A stretch of DNA of 64,000 bases. Origin: Micromonospora parva (lineage in GTDB: Bacteria; Actinomycetota; Actinomycetes; Mycobacteriales; Micromonosporaceae). The position numbers and the translations under genes were made by a program. Numbering within the stretch: the first letter of the stretch is position 1; each line of letters starts with the position of its first letter. The notes under the pieces are model-generated. The model saw nothing but the letters and a program-made list of their open reading frames with translations. It ran no database searches and was not told the DNA's origin. The stretch is taken from assembly GCF_000718515.1 (NCBI RefSeq), contig NZ_JNZS01000022.1, positions 1-64,000 of the forward strand, read 5' to 3'. Shown one piece after another: positions 38,048 to 47,116 of the stretch.

Positions 38048-39100
38048 ATGGCACACACCACCACCAGCCGGCGGACGCGAGGACCACTCCTGCGCGCGCA
38101 GGCGATCCTGGCCGTGGCCGCGGCGACCGCTCTGCTCAGCGCCTGCGGCGGGGTCGAGGTCCGCGACGGCGGTGACGGCGCGACCAAGGACGCGAGCGGT
38201 CCGTTGAAGCTCGCCGTCGTACCCAAGGCGGTCGGGGCCGACTACTGGAACACGGTCAAGGCGGGCGCGGAGTGCGCCGCGCAGCGCGCGGGGGACGTCA
38301 CCGTCCAGTGGGACGGGGTGACCACCGAGACCGACGTCGAGGGCCAGGTCAACCTGATCCAGAACTTCGTCACCAAGAAGGTCGACGGCATCGTCTACGC
38401 GGCGACCGACTCCAGCGCGCTGGCACCGGTGACCGACAAGGCGCTCGCCGCCAACATCCCGGTCACCATGATCGACTCCGGCACCAGCCCGCAACCGCCG
38501 AGTGTGCCCCTCTTCGCCACCGACAACCGGGCGTCGGCCACCGAGGCGGCGAAGCTGCTCGCCACCGAACTCGGCCCCGGCAACCACGAGGTGGCGCTCG
38601 TCGAGTTCCAGCCCGGGTCGCAGACCAACACCGAGCGGGTCGACGGCTTCAAGGCCGGCCTGGCCCAGTACCCCAACCTGAAGCTGGTCGGCCAGCAGCC
38701 GAGCAAGAGCGACGTCAACGAGGCCCGCCGGGTCACCGAGAACATCCTCACCGCCAACCCCAAACTGGCTGGCGTCTTCGCCGCCAACGAGCCGAGCGTG
38801 CTCGGCGCCGCGCAGGCCATCCAGGCGGCCGGCAAGTCCGGCAAGGTGGTCATCATCGGCTGGGACGCGGCCCCGGACGAGATCGCCGGGGTGCGCAACG
38901 GCCAGATCTCGGCGCTGGTCGTGCAGAACCCGTTCAAGATGGGCTACTTCGGCGTCGACAAGATGGTCAAGCACCTCCGGGACAAGGCGCCGCTGGCGTC
39001 GGCCGACACCGGCGTCACGTTCGTCACCAAGGAGAACATCGACTCGGCGGAGATCAAGGCGGTGCTCGAGCCCAGCTGCGCCAACCCGCCGGTGCAGTGA
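38048..39100 (+). CDS. Sugar ABC transporter substrate-binding lipoprotein
   Basis: 350 residues from ATG 38048 (GGAAGG upstream). Lipoprotein signal with lipobox LLSACGG (Cys near residue 33). Peripla_BP_4 (ribose-type) domain: KLAVVPKAVGADYWNTVKAGAE, VDGIVYAATDSSALAP, VTMIDSG, FATDNRASATEAAKLLA and GWDAAPDEIAGVRNG. The conserved asparagine/aspartate positions for pyranose binding fit the family. Its stop codon touches the ATPase start (TGATG). Confidence 0.93.
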   Translation: MAHTTTSRRTRGPLLRAQAILAVAAATALLSACGGVEVRDGGDGATKDASGPLKLAVVPKAVGADYWNTVKAGAECAAQRAGDVTVQWDGVTTETDVEGQVNLIQNFVTKKVDGIVYAATDSSALAPVTDKALAANIPVTMIDSGTSPQPPSVPLFATDNRASATEAAKLLATELGPGNHEVALVEFQPGSQTNTERVDGFKAGLAQYPNLKLVGQQPSKSDVNEARRVTENILTANPKLAGVFAANEPSVLGAAQAIQAAGKSGKVVIIGWDAAPDEIAGVRNGQISALVVQNPFKMGYFGVDKMVKHLRDKAPLASADTGVTFVTKENIDSAEIKAVLEPSCANPPVQ

Positions 39101-39918
39101 TGGGAGGCATTCCCACGGCCACCGCCGACAACGCCCAGCAACCCACCGACGAGGAACCGCCGGTCCTCGAGGCCCGCGGCATCGTCAAGCGGTTCGGGCA
39201 CGTCGAGGCGTTGCGGGGGGCCGACTTCACCGTCCGCCGGGGCGAGGTCGTCGCGTTGATCGGTGACAACGGTGCCGGAAAGAGCACCCTGATCAAGACC
39301 CTGTCCGGTGTGCATCCGCCGGACGAGGGCGAGATCCTGATCGGCGGCCGTCCCGTCCGGTTCTCCACCCCGGTCGATGCCCGCCGGGCCGGGGTGGAGA
39401 CCGTCTACCAGGATCTCGCCGTCGCCGACGACCTGAGCGTGGCCGCCAACCTGTATCTCGGCCGGGAGATCCTGCGCTCCGGGCCGCTCGGTCGGCTCGG
39501 CCTGCTGGACAAGCGCGCCATGCGGCAGGGTGCCGCCGCCGCCCTCGACGAACTGGGCGTACGGATTCCCCGGGTGACCACCCCGATCGCCATGCTCTCC
39601 GGTGGGCAGCGGCAGTGCGTGGCGGTCGCCCGCGCCATCATCTGGGCGACCAACGTGGTCATCCTCGACGAGCCCACCGCGGCGCTGGGCGTGGTCCAGA
39701 CCGGGCGGGTGCTCGACGTGGTCCGGCGAGCCCGCGACGCCTGCATGTCGGTGGTGCTGGTGAGCCACAACATGCCGCAGGTGCTCGACATCGCCGACCG
39801 TGTCGAGGTGCTGCGCCTCGGTCAGCGGGCCGCCCAGCTGCGCGCCGACGAGGTCACCACCGACGACCTGGTCGCGGCGATGACCGGCAGCACCAGTGTG
39901 GATCGGCGTGAGCGGTGA
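39100..39918 (+). CDS. Sugar ABC transporter ATP-binding protein (single ABC domain)
   Basis: 272 residues from ATG 39100. Walker A GDNGAGKS near residue 55, Q-loop VYQDLAV, signature LSGGQRQ, Walker B NVVILDEPTAALG, H-loop LVSHNMP. Unlike RbsA/AraG it has only one ABC domain, so it works as a homodimer, as FrcA-type ATPases do. The extension before residue 22 is acidic and probably disordered. Starts at the binding-protein stop and overlaps the next gene (GTGA). Confidence 0.93.
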   Translation: MGGIPTATADNAQQPTDEEPPVLEARGIVKRFGHVEALRGADFTVRRGEVVALIGDNGAGKSTLIKTLSGVHPPDEGEILIGGRPVRFSTPVDARRAGVETVYQDLAVADDLSVAANLYLGREILRSGPLGRLGLLDKRAMRQGAAAALDELGVRIPRVTTPIAMLSGGQRQCVAVARAIIWATNVVILDEPTAALGVVQTGRVLDVVRRARDACMSVVLVSHNMPQVLDIADRVEVLRLGQRAAQLRADEVTTDDLVAAMTGSTSVDRRER

Positions 39919-40934
39919 CGGCGGCCGTGCGCCGGGGTGCGCGCGGTCGCACCCGTTGGGCGGGCTGGGCCGCCGGCGGGTCGCCGCTGCGGCTGAGCCC
40001 GCTGGGCTTCGGTGCCGCGCAGGGCGGCAACCTGTACCGGGCGACGTCGGATGAGCAGTTCGCCGCCGCAGTGGACACCGCCTGGGCGGGCGGCATCCGG
40101 TACTTCGACACGGCGCCGCACTACGGGCTGGGCCTGTCGGAGCGGCGGTTGGGTGCCGCCCTGCGCTCCCGCCCGCGCGACGAGTACGTGGTGTCGACGA
40201 AGGTCGGCCGGCTGCTCGTGCCGTCACCGGAGGCGGCGCACCGACGGGACCCGGAGGGTTTCGACGTTCCGGCCGATCATCGCCGGGTCTGGGACTTCAG
40301 CCGCGACGGCGTGCGCCGTTCGTTGGAGGCGAGCCTTCGGCGCACCGGCCTGGACCGGATCGACGTGGTGTATCTGCATGATCCGGACGAGCACTGGAAG
40401 CAGGCCGCGTACAAGGCGGTTCCGGCGTTGGTGGAGCTGCGCGAGCAGGGCGTGATCGGTGCCGTCGGTGCCGGCATGAACCAGTCCGCGATGCTGGCCC
40501 GGTTCGTGGCGGAGACCGACGTGGACGTGGTGATGTGCGCCGGCCGGTACACGCTGCTGGAGCAGGGCGCGTTGACCGACCTGCTGCCCGCCGCGCAGGA
40601 ACGCCACGTCGATGTGGTGGTCGCCGGGGTCTACAACTCCGGGTTGCTGGCCCGGGACATGCCGCCGACCGACGCCGTCTACGACTACCGGCAGGCGCCG
40701 GCGGAGGTGATCGACCAGGCCCGTCGGATAGCGCGGGTCTGCCAGGCGTACGGCGTCACGTTGCCCCAGGCGGCGTTGGCGTTCGTCCGTCGCCACCCGG
40801 CCGTGGTGTCGACGGTGGTCGGCATGCGTGACGAGGCCCAGGTGACCGAGACCCTGCGCCGAGCCGACGTCGACGTCCCCGATCAGCTCTGGGCGGCCCT
40901 GTACGACGAAGGGCTGCTCGACGTGCAGTCGTGA
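39915..40934 (+). CDS. Aldo/keto reductase, probable L-fucose (D-threo-aldose) 1-dehydrogenase
   Basis: 339 residues from GTG 39915. TIM-barrel AKR with the catalytic tetrad visible: FDTAPHYG (Asp, Tyr), VVSTKVGRLL (Lys), VVYLHDPDE (His). The segments LGFGAAQGGNLYRATSDEQ and HRRVWDFSRDGVRRSLEASL match D-threo-aldose dehydrogenases, which oxidise L-fucose to its lactone with NAD(P). Coupled by a GTGA overlap to the transporter ATPase; the product would go to the lactonase at 35802. Confidence 0.88.
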   Translation: MTAAVRRGARGRTRWAGWAAGGSPLRLSPLGFGAAQGGNLYRATSDEQFAAAVDTAWAGGIRYFDTAPHYGLGLSERRLGAALRSRPRDEYVVSTKVGRLLVPSPEAAHRRDPEGFDVPADHRRVWDFSRDGVRRSLEASLRRTGLDRIDVVYLHDPDEHWKQAAYKAVPALVELREQGVIGAVGAGMNQSAMLARFVAETDVDVVMCAGRYTLLEQGALTDLLPAAQERHVDVVVAGVYNSGLLARDMPPTDAVYDYRQAPAEVIDQARRIARVCQAYGVTLPQAALAFVRRHPAVVSTVVGMRDEAQVTETLRRADVDVPDQLWAALYDEGLLDVQS

Positions 40935-40938
40935 GCGG

Positions 40939-41661
40939 TCACGAGCGGGCCGTCTCGATGTTCGCGTCGGCGTCGTCGGGCAACCCCTGCAACGACTCCT
41001 CCACACCGATCAGGTGGTTGGCCATCCGGGTGCGGGCCCGCTCCGGGTCGCGCGCCACGAGGGCCTTCAGGATCGCCACATGTTCGTCGTGGGTCCGCAG
41101 GTCCGCGCCCTCCTCGTGCAGGCTGCGCCAGAGCCGGCCGCGGATCGTGCGCCCGGCGAAGGCCTCGATCAGGCCGACGAGCACCGGATTCTCGGCGTGC
41201 ACCGCGATGATCCGGTGGAAGGCGATGTCGATCTCCATGATCCGCTCGTGGTCCTGCGGCGACTGGCCGACCAGCCGGGCCGCCTCGTCGAGCAGGTCCC
41301 CCGCCTGAGCCAACGCCTCGTCGGTGATCCTGGTGGCCGCCAAGCGGGCGGCCTCGCACTCCAGCAGTCGCCGGACGGTGTGGATGTGCCGCGGGTCGCC
41401 CTGGCCCTGGAAGTCGACCACGAAACCCATCGGGGCCAGCAGTTGCGGGGCGTCGAGGTTGGTGACGTAGGTGCCGTCGCCCTGGCGGATGTTGACGATG
41501 CCGAGGATCGACAGCGCGGACATCCCCTCGCGCAGCGAGCCCCGTGAGACGCCGAGCGACTCGGCGAGGTCCTTCTCGACGGGCAGCCGGTCACCGGGCC
41601 TGAACTGCCCTTCGAGGATCATCCGTTTGATGCCGTTGACCACTTCGTCTGTGCGAGACAT
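40939..41661 (-). CDS. GntR-family regulator, FadR/FCD subfamily
   Basis: 240 residues from ATG 41659-41661. Winged helix: DEVVNGIKRMILEGQFRPGDRLPVEKDLAESLGVSRGSLREGMSAL and the wing IVNIRQGDGTYVTN. FCD domain from about 90 with metal-binding-type residues in EIDIAFHRIIAVHAENP and THDEHVAILKALVARDPE. A GTG start 12 codons upstream would overlap the dehydratase stop. Convergent with the aldose dehydrogenase and 7 bp after the dehydratase gene, it likely senses a fucose-pathway intermediate. Confidence 0.93.
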   Translation of the reverse strand: MSRTDEVVNGIKRMILEGQFRPGDRLPVEKDLAESLGVSRGSLREGMSALSILGIVNIRQGDGTYVTNLDAPQLLAPMGFVVDFQGQGDPRHIHTVRRLLECEAARLAATRITDEALAQAGDLLDEAARLVGQSPQDHERIMEIDIAFHRIIAVHAENPVLVGLIEAFAGRTIRGRLWRSLHEEGADLRTHDEHVAILKALVARDPERARTRMANHLIGVEESLQGLPDDADANIETARS

Positions 41662-41668
41662 GCTTCCC

Positions 41669-43063
41669 CTAGCGGCCGACGGGGGTGGCCTGTCCACCCG
41701 CGATCACGTACGCCTCCGGAGATGACACGGTAGTCGGGTCTGCCGCGGCCCAGTAGTGGCCGTCGGGAAACCGGTAGAGCGTGACCGACTCCTGACGCAT
41801 CCGGGTGGAGTAGCCGGGCTGGCTGGGCAGGACGTATCCGCTTCCCGAGCCGGTGTCACGGATGATGCACGGGTCGGTGAAGTGTTCGTGCAGGTGGTCG
41901 ACGAACTCGGTGACCCGGTTGGTGAGATCCCCCGAGATCGCCACGTAGTCGAGCACCGAGACGTGTTGGACCATCTCGCACAGCCCGACTCCGCCGGCGT
42001 GGGGGCACACCGGGATGTCGAACTTCGCGGCGAGCAGCAGCACGGCGACGATCTCGTTGATGCTGGCCAACCTGCCGGTGTCGAGCTGGCAGAAATCGAT
42101 GGCCTCGGCCTGGAACAGCTGCTTGAACATCACCCGGTTGTGGCAGTGCTCGCCGGTGGCCACGCCGATCGGAGCGACGGCACGGCGGACGGCGGCGTGG
42201 CCGAGGATGTCGTCGGGGCTGGTCGGCTCCTCGATCCAGAGCGGCTTGAACCGGGCGAGGGCGCTGACCCACTCGATGGCCTGGCCGACATCCCACACCT
42301 GGTTGGCGTCGATCATCAGGTTGCGGTCCGGGCCGAGGATCTCCCGGGCGATCGCGCAGCGGCGGATGTCGTCGTCGAGGTTGGCGCCGACCTTGAGCTT
42401 GACGTAGCCGTAGCCGCTGTCCACCGCCTCCTGGCACAGCCGGCGCAGCTTGTCGTCGCCGTAGCCGAGCCAGCCCGCCGAGGTGGTGTAGGCGGGGTAG
42501 CCGGTCCGGTCGAGTTCGGCGAGGCGGGCGGCCTTCGTGCTCTCCTTGGCGCGCAGGATGGCCAGCGCCTCGTCCCGGGTCAGGGCGTCGGAGAGGTAGC
42601 GCAGGTCCGCGATGTCGACGAGTTGCTCGGGGGACATGTCGACGAGCAGTCGCCACAGTGGCTTGTCGGCGACCCGGGCGGCCAGGTCCCACGACGCGTT
42701 CAGCACGGCCGCCAGCGACAGGTGGACGACGCCCTTCTCGGGGCCGAGCCAGCGCAGCTGCGAGTCGGAGGTCAGGAGGCGGTAGACAGCGCCCATGTCC
42801 GCCGCCATCGTCGCCACGTCCAGGCCCACGAGGCGCTGTGCCTGGTGGACCGCCGCCGCCGCGACGATGTCGTTGCCACGGCCGATGGTGAAGGTCAGCC
42901 CGTGCCCCGCGAGCGGCGCGCCCGCGCCGTCGACGCCGTCGGTGTGCAGCACGACGTAGGCCGCCGAGTAGTCGCCGTCCTTGTTCATGGCGTCTGACCC
43001 GTCAGCGGTCAGGGAGGTGGGGAAGCGGACGTCCTCGACGGTGACGGCAGTGATCTGCGGCAT
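41669..43063 (-). CDS. Enolase-superfamily dehydratase, probable L-fuconate dehydratase
   Basis: 464 residues, longer than typical mandelate-racemase members because of the extended C-terminus seen in fuconate dehydratases. Active-site blocks: K-x-K in YVKLKVGAN, metal ligands in [17 protein letters not shown] and TGEHCHNR, and [15 protein letters not shown] with the catalytic His. The N-terminal [10 protein letters not shown] capping region and [18 protein letters not shown] also match. Removes water from L-fuconate to 2-keto-3-deoxy-fuconate. Start ATG at 43061-43063. Confidence 0.9.
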   Translation of the reverse strand: MPQITAVTVEDVRFPTSLTADGSDAMNKDGDYSAAYVVLHTDGVDGAGAPLAGHGLTFTIGRGNDIVAAAAVHQAQRLVGLDVATMAADMGAVYRLLTSDSQLRWLGPEKGVVHLSLAAVLNASWDLAARVADKPLWRLLVDMSPEQLVDIADLRYLSDALTRDEALAILRAKESTKAARLAELDRTGYPAYTTSAGWLGYGDDKLRRLCQEAVDSGYGYVKLKVGANLDDDIRRCAIAREILGPDRNLMIDANQVWDVGQAIEWVSALARFKPLWIEEPTSPDDILGHAAVRRAVAPIGVATGEHCHNRVMFKQLFQAEAIDFCQLDTGRLASINEIVAVLLLAAKFDIPVCPHAGGVGLCEMVQHVSVLDYVAISGDLTNRVTEFVDHLHEHFTDPCIIRDTGSGSGYVLPSQPGYSTRMRQESVTLYRFPDGHYWAAADPTTVSSPEAYVIAGGQATPVGR

Positions 43064-43088
43064 GCGCTCCTCGCCCGGCTAGGCTAAA

Positions 43089-43100
43089 GATCAGATGATC
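43089..43100 (-). promoter_or_regulatory. Inverted repeat, candidate GntR/FCD site before the dehydratase gene
   Basis: GATCAGATGATC: arms GATCA and TGATC with a 2-nt centre, 26 bp upstream of the dehydratase start and close to its likely promoter. The short-spaced dyad suits a GntR/FCD dimer. Confidence 0.45.
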
Positions 43101-43310
43101 ACTGGGAGTATACGGACGGCTCGTTGAGCGCGTCAACGTTGTCGATCACTAGGGACACCCAGACATATGATGTTTGTGTCGGCTGTCGACCCACTGGCCA
43201 CTGTCGACACCGGCGCGGAGAATGGTGCCTCCGTTGCCGGCGCCCTGCGGCGTGGCGCGCGCGGTCCGGGTGGTGACGGTGGTCACCGCGCTGGCCGCCG
43301 ACACGCCCGA

Positions 43311-43357
43311 AACCGACATGTGGGGTGTGACAACGGCTCCGTCCCTATATATGGTGT
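43311..43357 (+). promoter_or_regulatory. nrdAB promoter with two putative NrdR boxes
   Basis: A -35 GTGACA (43327-43332) and a -10 TATGGT (43350-43355) with a 17-nt spacer. The 16-bp window 43342-43357 matches the published NrdR-box consensus at 13 of 16 positions and overlaps the -10. A weaker match (10 of 16) lies exactly 31 bp upstream (43311-43326), the tandem spacing known for NrdR. Matches counted by hand. Confidence 0.55.
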
Positions 43358-43359
43358 CG

Positions 43360-43556
43360 AGCGCAGCTGGTTCGGCCGCTCATCCGGCGCGGTCGAGGCA
43401 ACAGGGAACCCGGTGGAAATCCGGGACTGTCCCGCAGCGGTGAGTGGGAACGACCGCCGTCATCAGCACTGGGCCACCCATCGGCCTGGGAAGCGACGGC
43501 CACTAGGAGACCGGCGAGCCCGGTAGTGCCCGCGAGTCCGAAGACCTGCCAGCGCG
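43360..43556 (+). promoter_or_regulatory. Cobalamin riboswitch upstream of nrdAB
   Basis: Conserved core GGGAACCCGGTGGAAATCCG, then GGACTGTCCCGCAGCGGTGA, and the B12 box GAGTCCGAAGACCTGCC (43534-43550). The flanks GCAGCTGG and GACCTGCCAGC can form the closing stem. A B12 riboswitch on class Ia nrd genes is established in Streptomyces, where cobalamin represses the B12-independent reductase because a B12-dependent one is available. Confidence 0.93.
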
Positions 43557-43627
43557 CCGCGTACCCGAACCCGGGTGCGCGGCGGTCCGAGGCCGCGTGG
43601 GACGGCTGACGCCACCTGATCCCACGC
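43557..43627 (+). promoter_or_regulatory. Riboswitch expression-platform hairpins
   Basis: Two stable stems lie between the aptamer and nrdA: 43557-43583 (11 bp with one G-U, loop AAC) and GCGTGGGA (43595-43602) with TCCCACGC (43620-43627). Either may act as the terminator, or the antiterminator partner, responding to cobalamin. Confidence 0.55.
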
Positions 43628-43703
43628 CGCGCCGGCGTGGCGTCCGTCGGTGTCTGTCTCCTCGCGTCCGGGCCACCAGGTCTCGAACTCCGAGGAGCGA
43701 GTG

Positions 43704-46079
43704 GTGACAGTCACCCAGGTAGTCCCGGCCGGCGCCGACACGCCCGCGCGGCGGACGCCCATGCGGGTCCGCAAGCGCGACGGCGCGACCGAACCCGTGG
43801 ACGTGAACAAGATCGTCCGGGCGGTGGAGCGGTGGGCCGACGACCTGACCGACGTCGACCCGATGCGGGTGGCCACCCGCACCATCAGCGGCCTCTACGA
43901 CGGCGCCACCACCGCCGAACTGGACCGGCTCTCCATCCAGACCGCCGCTGAGATGATCGGTGAGGAGCCGCAGTACTCCCGCCTTGCCGCGCGGCTGCTG
44001 GCCGGCTACGTCGACAAGGAGGTACGCCGGCAGGGCATCACCTCGTTCAGCGCGGCGATCCGGGTCAGCCACGCCGAGGGTCTGATCGGTGACGACACCG
44101 CCGTGTTCGTCGCCGCACACGCCACGACCCTCGATGCCGCCGTCGACCCGGACGGCGACCGCCGGTTCGAGTACTTCGGCCTGCGCACCGTGTACGACAG
44201 GTACCTGCTGCGCCACCCCACCAGCCGACTGGTGCTGGAGACCCCGCAGTACTGGCTGCTGCGGGTGGCCTGCGGCCTGTCCCGTACGGCGGACGAGGCG
44301 GTCGGCTTCTACCGACTGATGTCCAGCCTGGCCTACCTGCCCAGCTCACCGACCCTGTTCAACTCCGGGACCCGGCACACCCAGATGTCCTCCTGCTACC
44401 TGGTCGACTCCCCGCTCGACGAGTTGGACTCGATCTACGCCCGGTACGCCCAGGTCGCCAACCTTTCCAAGTTCGCCGGTGGCATCGGCATCGCGTACTC
44501 CCGGGTCCGCTCCCGCGGCGCGCTGATCCGGGGCACCAACGGGCAGTCCAACGGGATCGTGCCGTGGCTGCGCACCCTGGACGCGAGCGTGGCGGCGGTC
44601 AACCAGGGCGGCCGGCGCAAGGGCGCGGCCTGCGTCTACCTGGAGCCGTGGCACCCGGACATCGAGGAGTTCCTGCACCTGCGGGACAACACCGGCGAGG
44701 ATGCCCGGCGCACCCACAACCTGAACCTGGCCAACTGGATCCCGGACGAGTTCATGCGCCGGGTCGAGGCCGACGAGATGTGGTCGCTGTTCGACCCGCA
44801 CGAGGTGCCCGAGCTGCCCGACCTGTGGGGGGAGCGGTTCGACGCCGCGTACCGGGAGGCCGAGGCGCAGGGCCGGTACGTGCGGCAGGTCCCGGCGCGG
44901 GAGCTGTACGGCACGATGATGCGCACCCTGGCCCAGACCGGCAACGGCTGGATGACCTTCAAGGACGCGTCGAACCGGCTGTGCAACCAGACCGCCGAGC
45001 CGGGCAACGTGGTGCACCTGTCCAACCTCTGCACCGAGATCGTCGAGGTGTCCAGCGACGCCGAGACCGCCGTGTGCAACCTGGGCTCGGTGAACCTCGC
45101 CGCCCACCTCGGCGACGGCGGCATCGACTGGGAGCGGCTGCGCGCCACGGTGCGGACCGCGGTGACCTTCCTCGACCGGGTCATCGACATCAACTACTAC
45201 CCGACCGCGCAGGCGGCGGCGAGCAACCCCCGCTGGCGGCCGGTCGGGCTCGGGCTGATGGGCCTGCAGGACGTCTTCTTCGCACTGCGGCTGCCCTTCG
45301 ACTCGCCGGCCGCCCGGGAGCTGTCCACCCGGATCAGCGAGGAGCTGTACCTGACCGCGCTGGAGACCTCCGCCGACCTGGCCCGCGACTTCGGCGCGCA
45401 CCCGGCGTACCCGCAGACCCGGGCCGCGCGGGGCCAGCTCCAGCCCGACCTGTGGGGTGTCGAGGGTACGCAGACGGCCCGCTGGGATGCCCTGCGCGAG
45501 CGGGTCGAGGCGCACGGGCTGCGTAACTCGCTGCTGGTGGCGGTCGCGCCGACCGCGACCATCGCCTCGATCGCCGGGTGCTACGAGTGCATCGAGCCGC
45601 AGGTGTCCAACCTGTTCAAGCGCGAAACCCTGTCGGGGGAGTTCCTCCAGGTCAACACCGCTCTGGTACGCGAGCTGAAGGCCCGCGGCCTGTGGACCGA
45701 GCGGATCCGTTCGGCGATCAAGCGGGCCGAGGGGTCGGTGCAGGACATCGCCGAGCTGCCGGCCGGCGTACGGGAGTTGTTCCGCACCGCGTGGGAGCTG
45801 CCGCAGCGGGCGTTGATCGACCTGGCCGCCGCCCGCGCCCCGTTCATCGACCAGTCCCAGTCGCTGAACCTGTTCCTGGCCGCACCGACCATCGGCAAGC
45901 TCTCCTCGATGTACCTGTACGCCTGGAAGGCCGGCCTGAAGACCACGTACTACCTGCGCTCGCGCCCCGCCACCCGGATCCAGCAGGCCACCGTCGGCGC
46001 TGTCGCGCCTGTCGCCGTCGACGCGGAGGCGTTGGCCTGCTCGCTGGAGAACCCCGAGTCGTGCGAGGCCTGCCAGTGA
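43704..46079 (+). CDS. nrdA: Class Ia ribonucleoside-diphosphate reductase, alpha subunit
   Basis: 791 residues from GTG 43704 (GAGGAG seven bases before). ATP-cone at the N-terminus (MRVRKRDGATEPVDVNKIVRAVERW). Catalytic features: cysteine in QMSSCYLVD, the N-x-C-x-E set in NLCTEIVE, the partner cysteine in TAVCNLGSVNL, the radical-path tyrosine pair in KTTYYLRSRPA and the C-terminal redox pair ESCEACQ. Reduces NDPs to dNDPs with NrdB. Expression should follow the riboswitch and NrdR sites upstream. Ends in a GTGA overlap with nrdB. No nrdS-type regulator follows, unlike Streptomyces nrdABS. Confidence 0.96.
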   Translation: MTVTQVVPAGADTPARRTPMRVRKRDGATEPVDVNKIVRAVERWADDLTDVDPMRVATRTISGLYDGATTAELDRLSIQTAAEMIGEEPQYSRLAARLLAGYVDKEVRRQGITSFSAAIRVSHAEGLIGDDTAVFVAAHATTLDAAVDPDGDRRFEYFGLRTVYDRYLLRHPTSRLVLETPQYWLLRVACGLSRTADEAVGFYRLMSSLAYLPSSPTLFNSGTRHTQMSSCYLVDSPLDELDSIYARYAQVANLSKFAGGIGIAYSRVRSRGALIRGTNGQSNGIVPWLRTLDASVAAVNQGGRRKGAACVYLEPWHPDIEEFLHLRDNTGEDARRTHNLNLANWIPDEFMRRVEADEMWSLFDPHEVPELPDLWGERFDAAYREAEAQGRYVRQVPARELYGTMMRTLAQTGNGWMTFKDASNRLCNQTAEPGNVVHLSNLCTEIVEVSSDAETAVCNLGSVNLAAHLGDGGIDWERLRATVRTAVTFLDRVIDINYYPTAQAAASNPRWRPVGLGLMGLQDVFFALRLPFDSPAARELSTRISEELYLTALETSADLARDFGAHPAYPQTRAARGQLQPDLWGVEGTQTARWDALRERVEAHGLRNSLLVAVAPTATIASIAGCYECIEPQVSNLFKRETLSGEFLQVNTALVRELKARGLWTERIRSAIKRAEGSVQDIAELPAGVRELFRTAWELPQRALIDLAAARAPFIDQSQSLNLFLAAPTIGKLSSMYLYAWKAGLKTTYYLRSRPATRIQQATVGAVAPVAVDAEALACSLENPESCEACQ

Positions 46080-47116
46080 ACCCCGCCGACGCCACCACCA
46101 CCGACACGAGGACCACGCACATGCTGCTCGACCCCGGGATGGACCTCACCCTGCGCCCGATGCGCTACCCGCACTTCTTCGACCGGTTCCGCGACGCCAT
46201 CCGCAACACCTGGACCGTGGAGGAGGTCGACCTGCACGCCGACCTCGCCGACCTGGACAAACTGTCGCCGGCCGAACGGCACCTGGTCAGCCGCCTGGTG
46301 GCGTTCTTCGCCACCGGCGACACGATCGTCGCCAACAACCTGGTGCTCAACCTCTACCAGCACGTCAACAGCCCCGAGGGCCGCCTCTACCTGTCCCGGC
46401 AGCTGTTCGAGGAGGCGGTGCACGTCCAGTTCTACCTCAACCTGCTCGACACGTACGTGCCCGACGAGACGGAGCGCTTCGAGGCCTTCGCGGCCATCGA
46501 GAACATCCCCTCGATCCGGCGCAAGGCCGAGTTCTGCTTCCGCTGGATCGACTCGCTGGGCGACCTGCGGGAGCTGCGGACCCGCGACGACCGGCGGACG
46601 TTCCTGCTGAACCTGATCTGCTTCGCCGCCTGCATCGAAGGGTTGTTCTTCTACGGCGCGTTCGCCTACGTCTACTTCCTGCGCTCGCGCGGCCTGTTGC
46701 ACGGCCTCGCCTCCGGCACCAACTGGGTGTTCCGCGACGAGTCCATGCACATGGCGTTCGCGTTCGACGTCGTCGACACCGTCCGTGCCGAGGAGCCGGA
46801 CCTGTTCGACGACGACCTCGCCGACCAGGTCCGGCAGATGCTCACCGAGGCCGTCGAGTGTGAGGTGCAGTTCGCCGAGGACCTGTTGGGTCGCGGCGTG
46901 CCCGGTCTGACCCTGGTCGACATGCGGGAGTATCTCCAGCACGTCGCCGACCGCCGCCTCGCCCAGCTCGGCATCCCGGCGCACTACGGGTCGAGCAACC
47001 CGTTCGGGTTCATGGAGTTGCAGGACGTGCAGGAGCTGTCCAACTTCTTCGAGCGGCGGGTGTCGGCGTACCAGGTCGGGGTGAGCGGCGCCGTCGCCTT
47101 CGACGACGATTTTTAG
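46076..47116 (+). CDS. nrdB: Class Ia ribonucleoside-diphosphate reductase, beta subunit
   Basis: 346 residues from GTG 46076; ATG 46121, with GAGGA upstream, is an alternative giving 331 residues. Diiron ligands: acidic residue in ATGDTIVANN, E113-x-x-H116 in EEAVHVQFY and the second E-x-x-H in FRDESMHMAF. Y120, four residues after H116, is the tyrosyl-radical position, so it is a classic Ia subunit, not Ic. The C-terminus VSGAVAFDDDF is the acidic tail that docks on NrdA. Its stop overlaps the convergent MerR gene by 4 bp. Confidence 0.96.
   Translation: MNPADATTTDTRTTHMLLDPGMDLTLRPMRYPHFFDRFRDAIRNTWTVEEVDLHADLADLDKLSPAERHLVSRLVAFFATGDTIVANNLVLNLYQHVNSPEGRLYLSRQLFEEAVHVQFYLNLLDTYVPDETERFEAFAAIENIPSIRRKAEFCFRWIDSLGDLRELRTRDDRRTFLLNLICFAACIEGLFFYGAFAYVYFLRSRGLLHGLASGTNWVFRDESMHMAFAFDVVDTVRAEEPDLFDDDLADQVRQMLTEAVECEVQFAEDLLGRGVPGLTLVDMREYLQHVADRRLAQLGIPAHYGSSNPFGFMELQDVQELSNFFERRVSAYQVGVSGAVAFDDDF

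Noticed and set aside
43167..43526. 119-codon open frame upstream of nrdA
   Set aside because: It runs through the promoter and the cobalamin riboswitch and is not protein-like.
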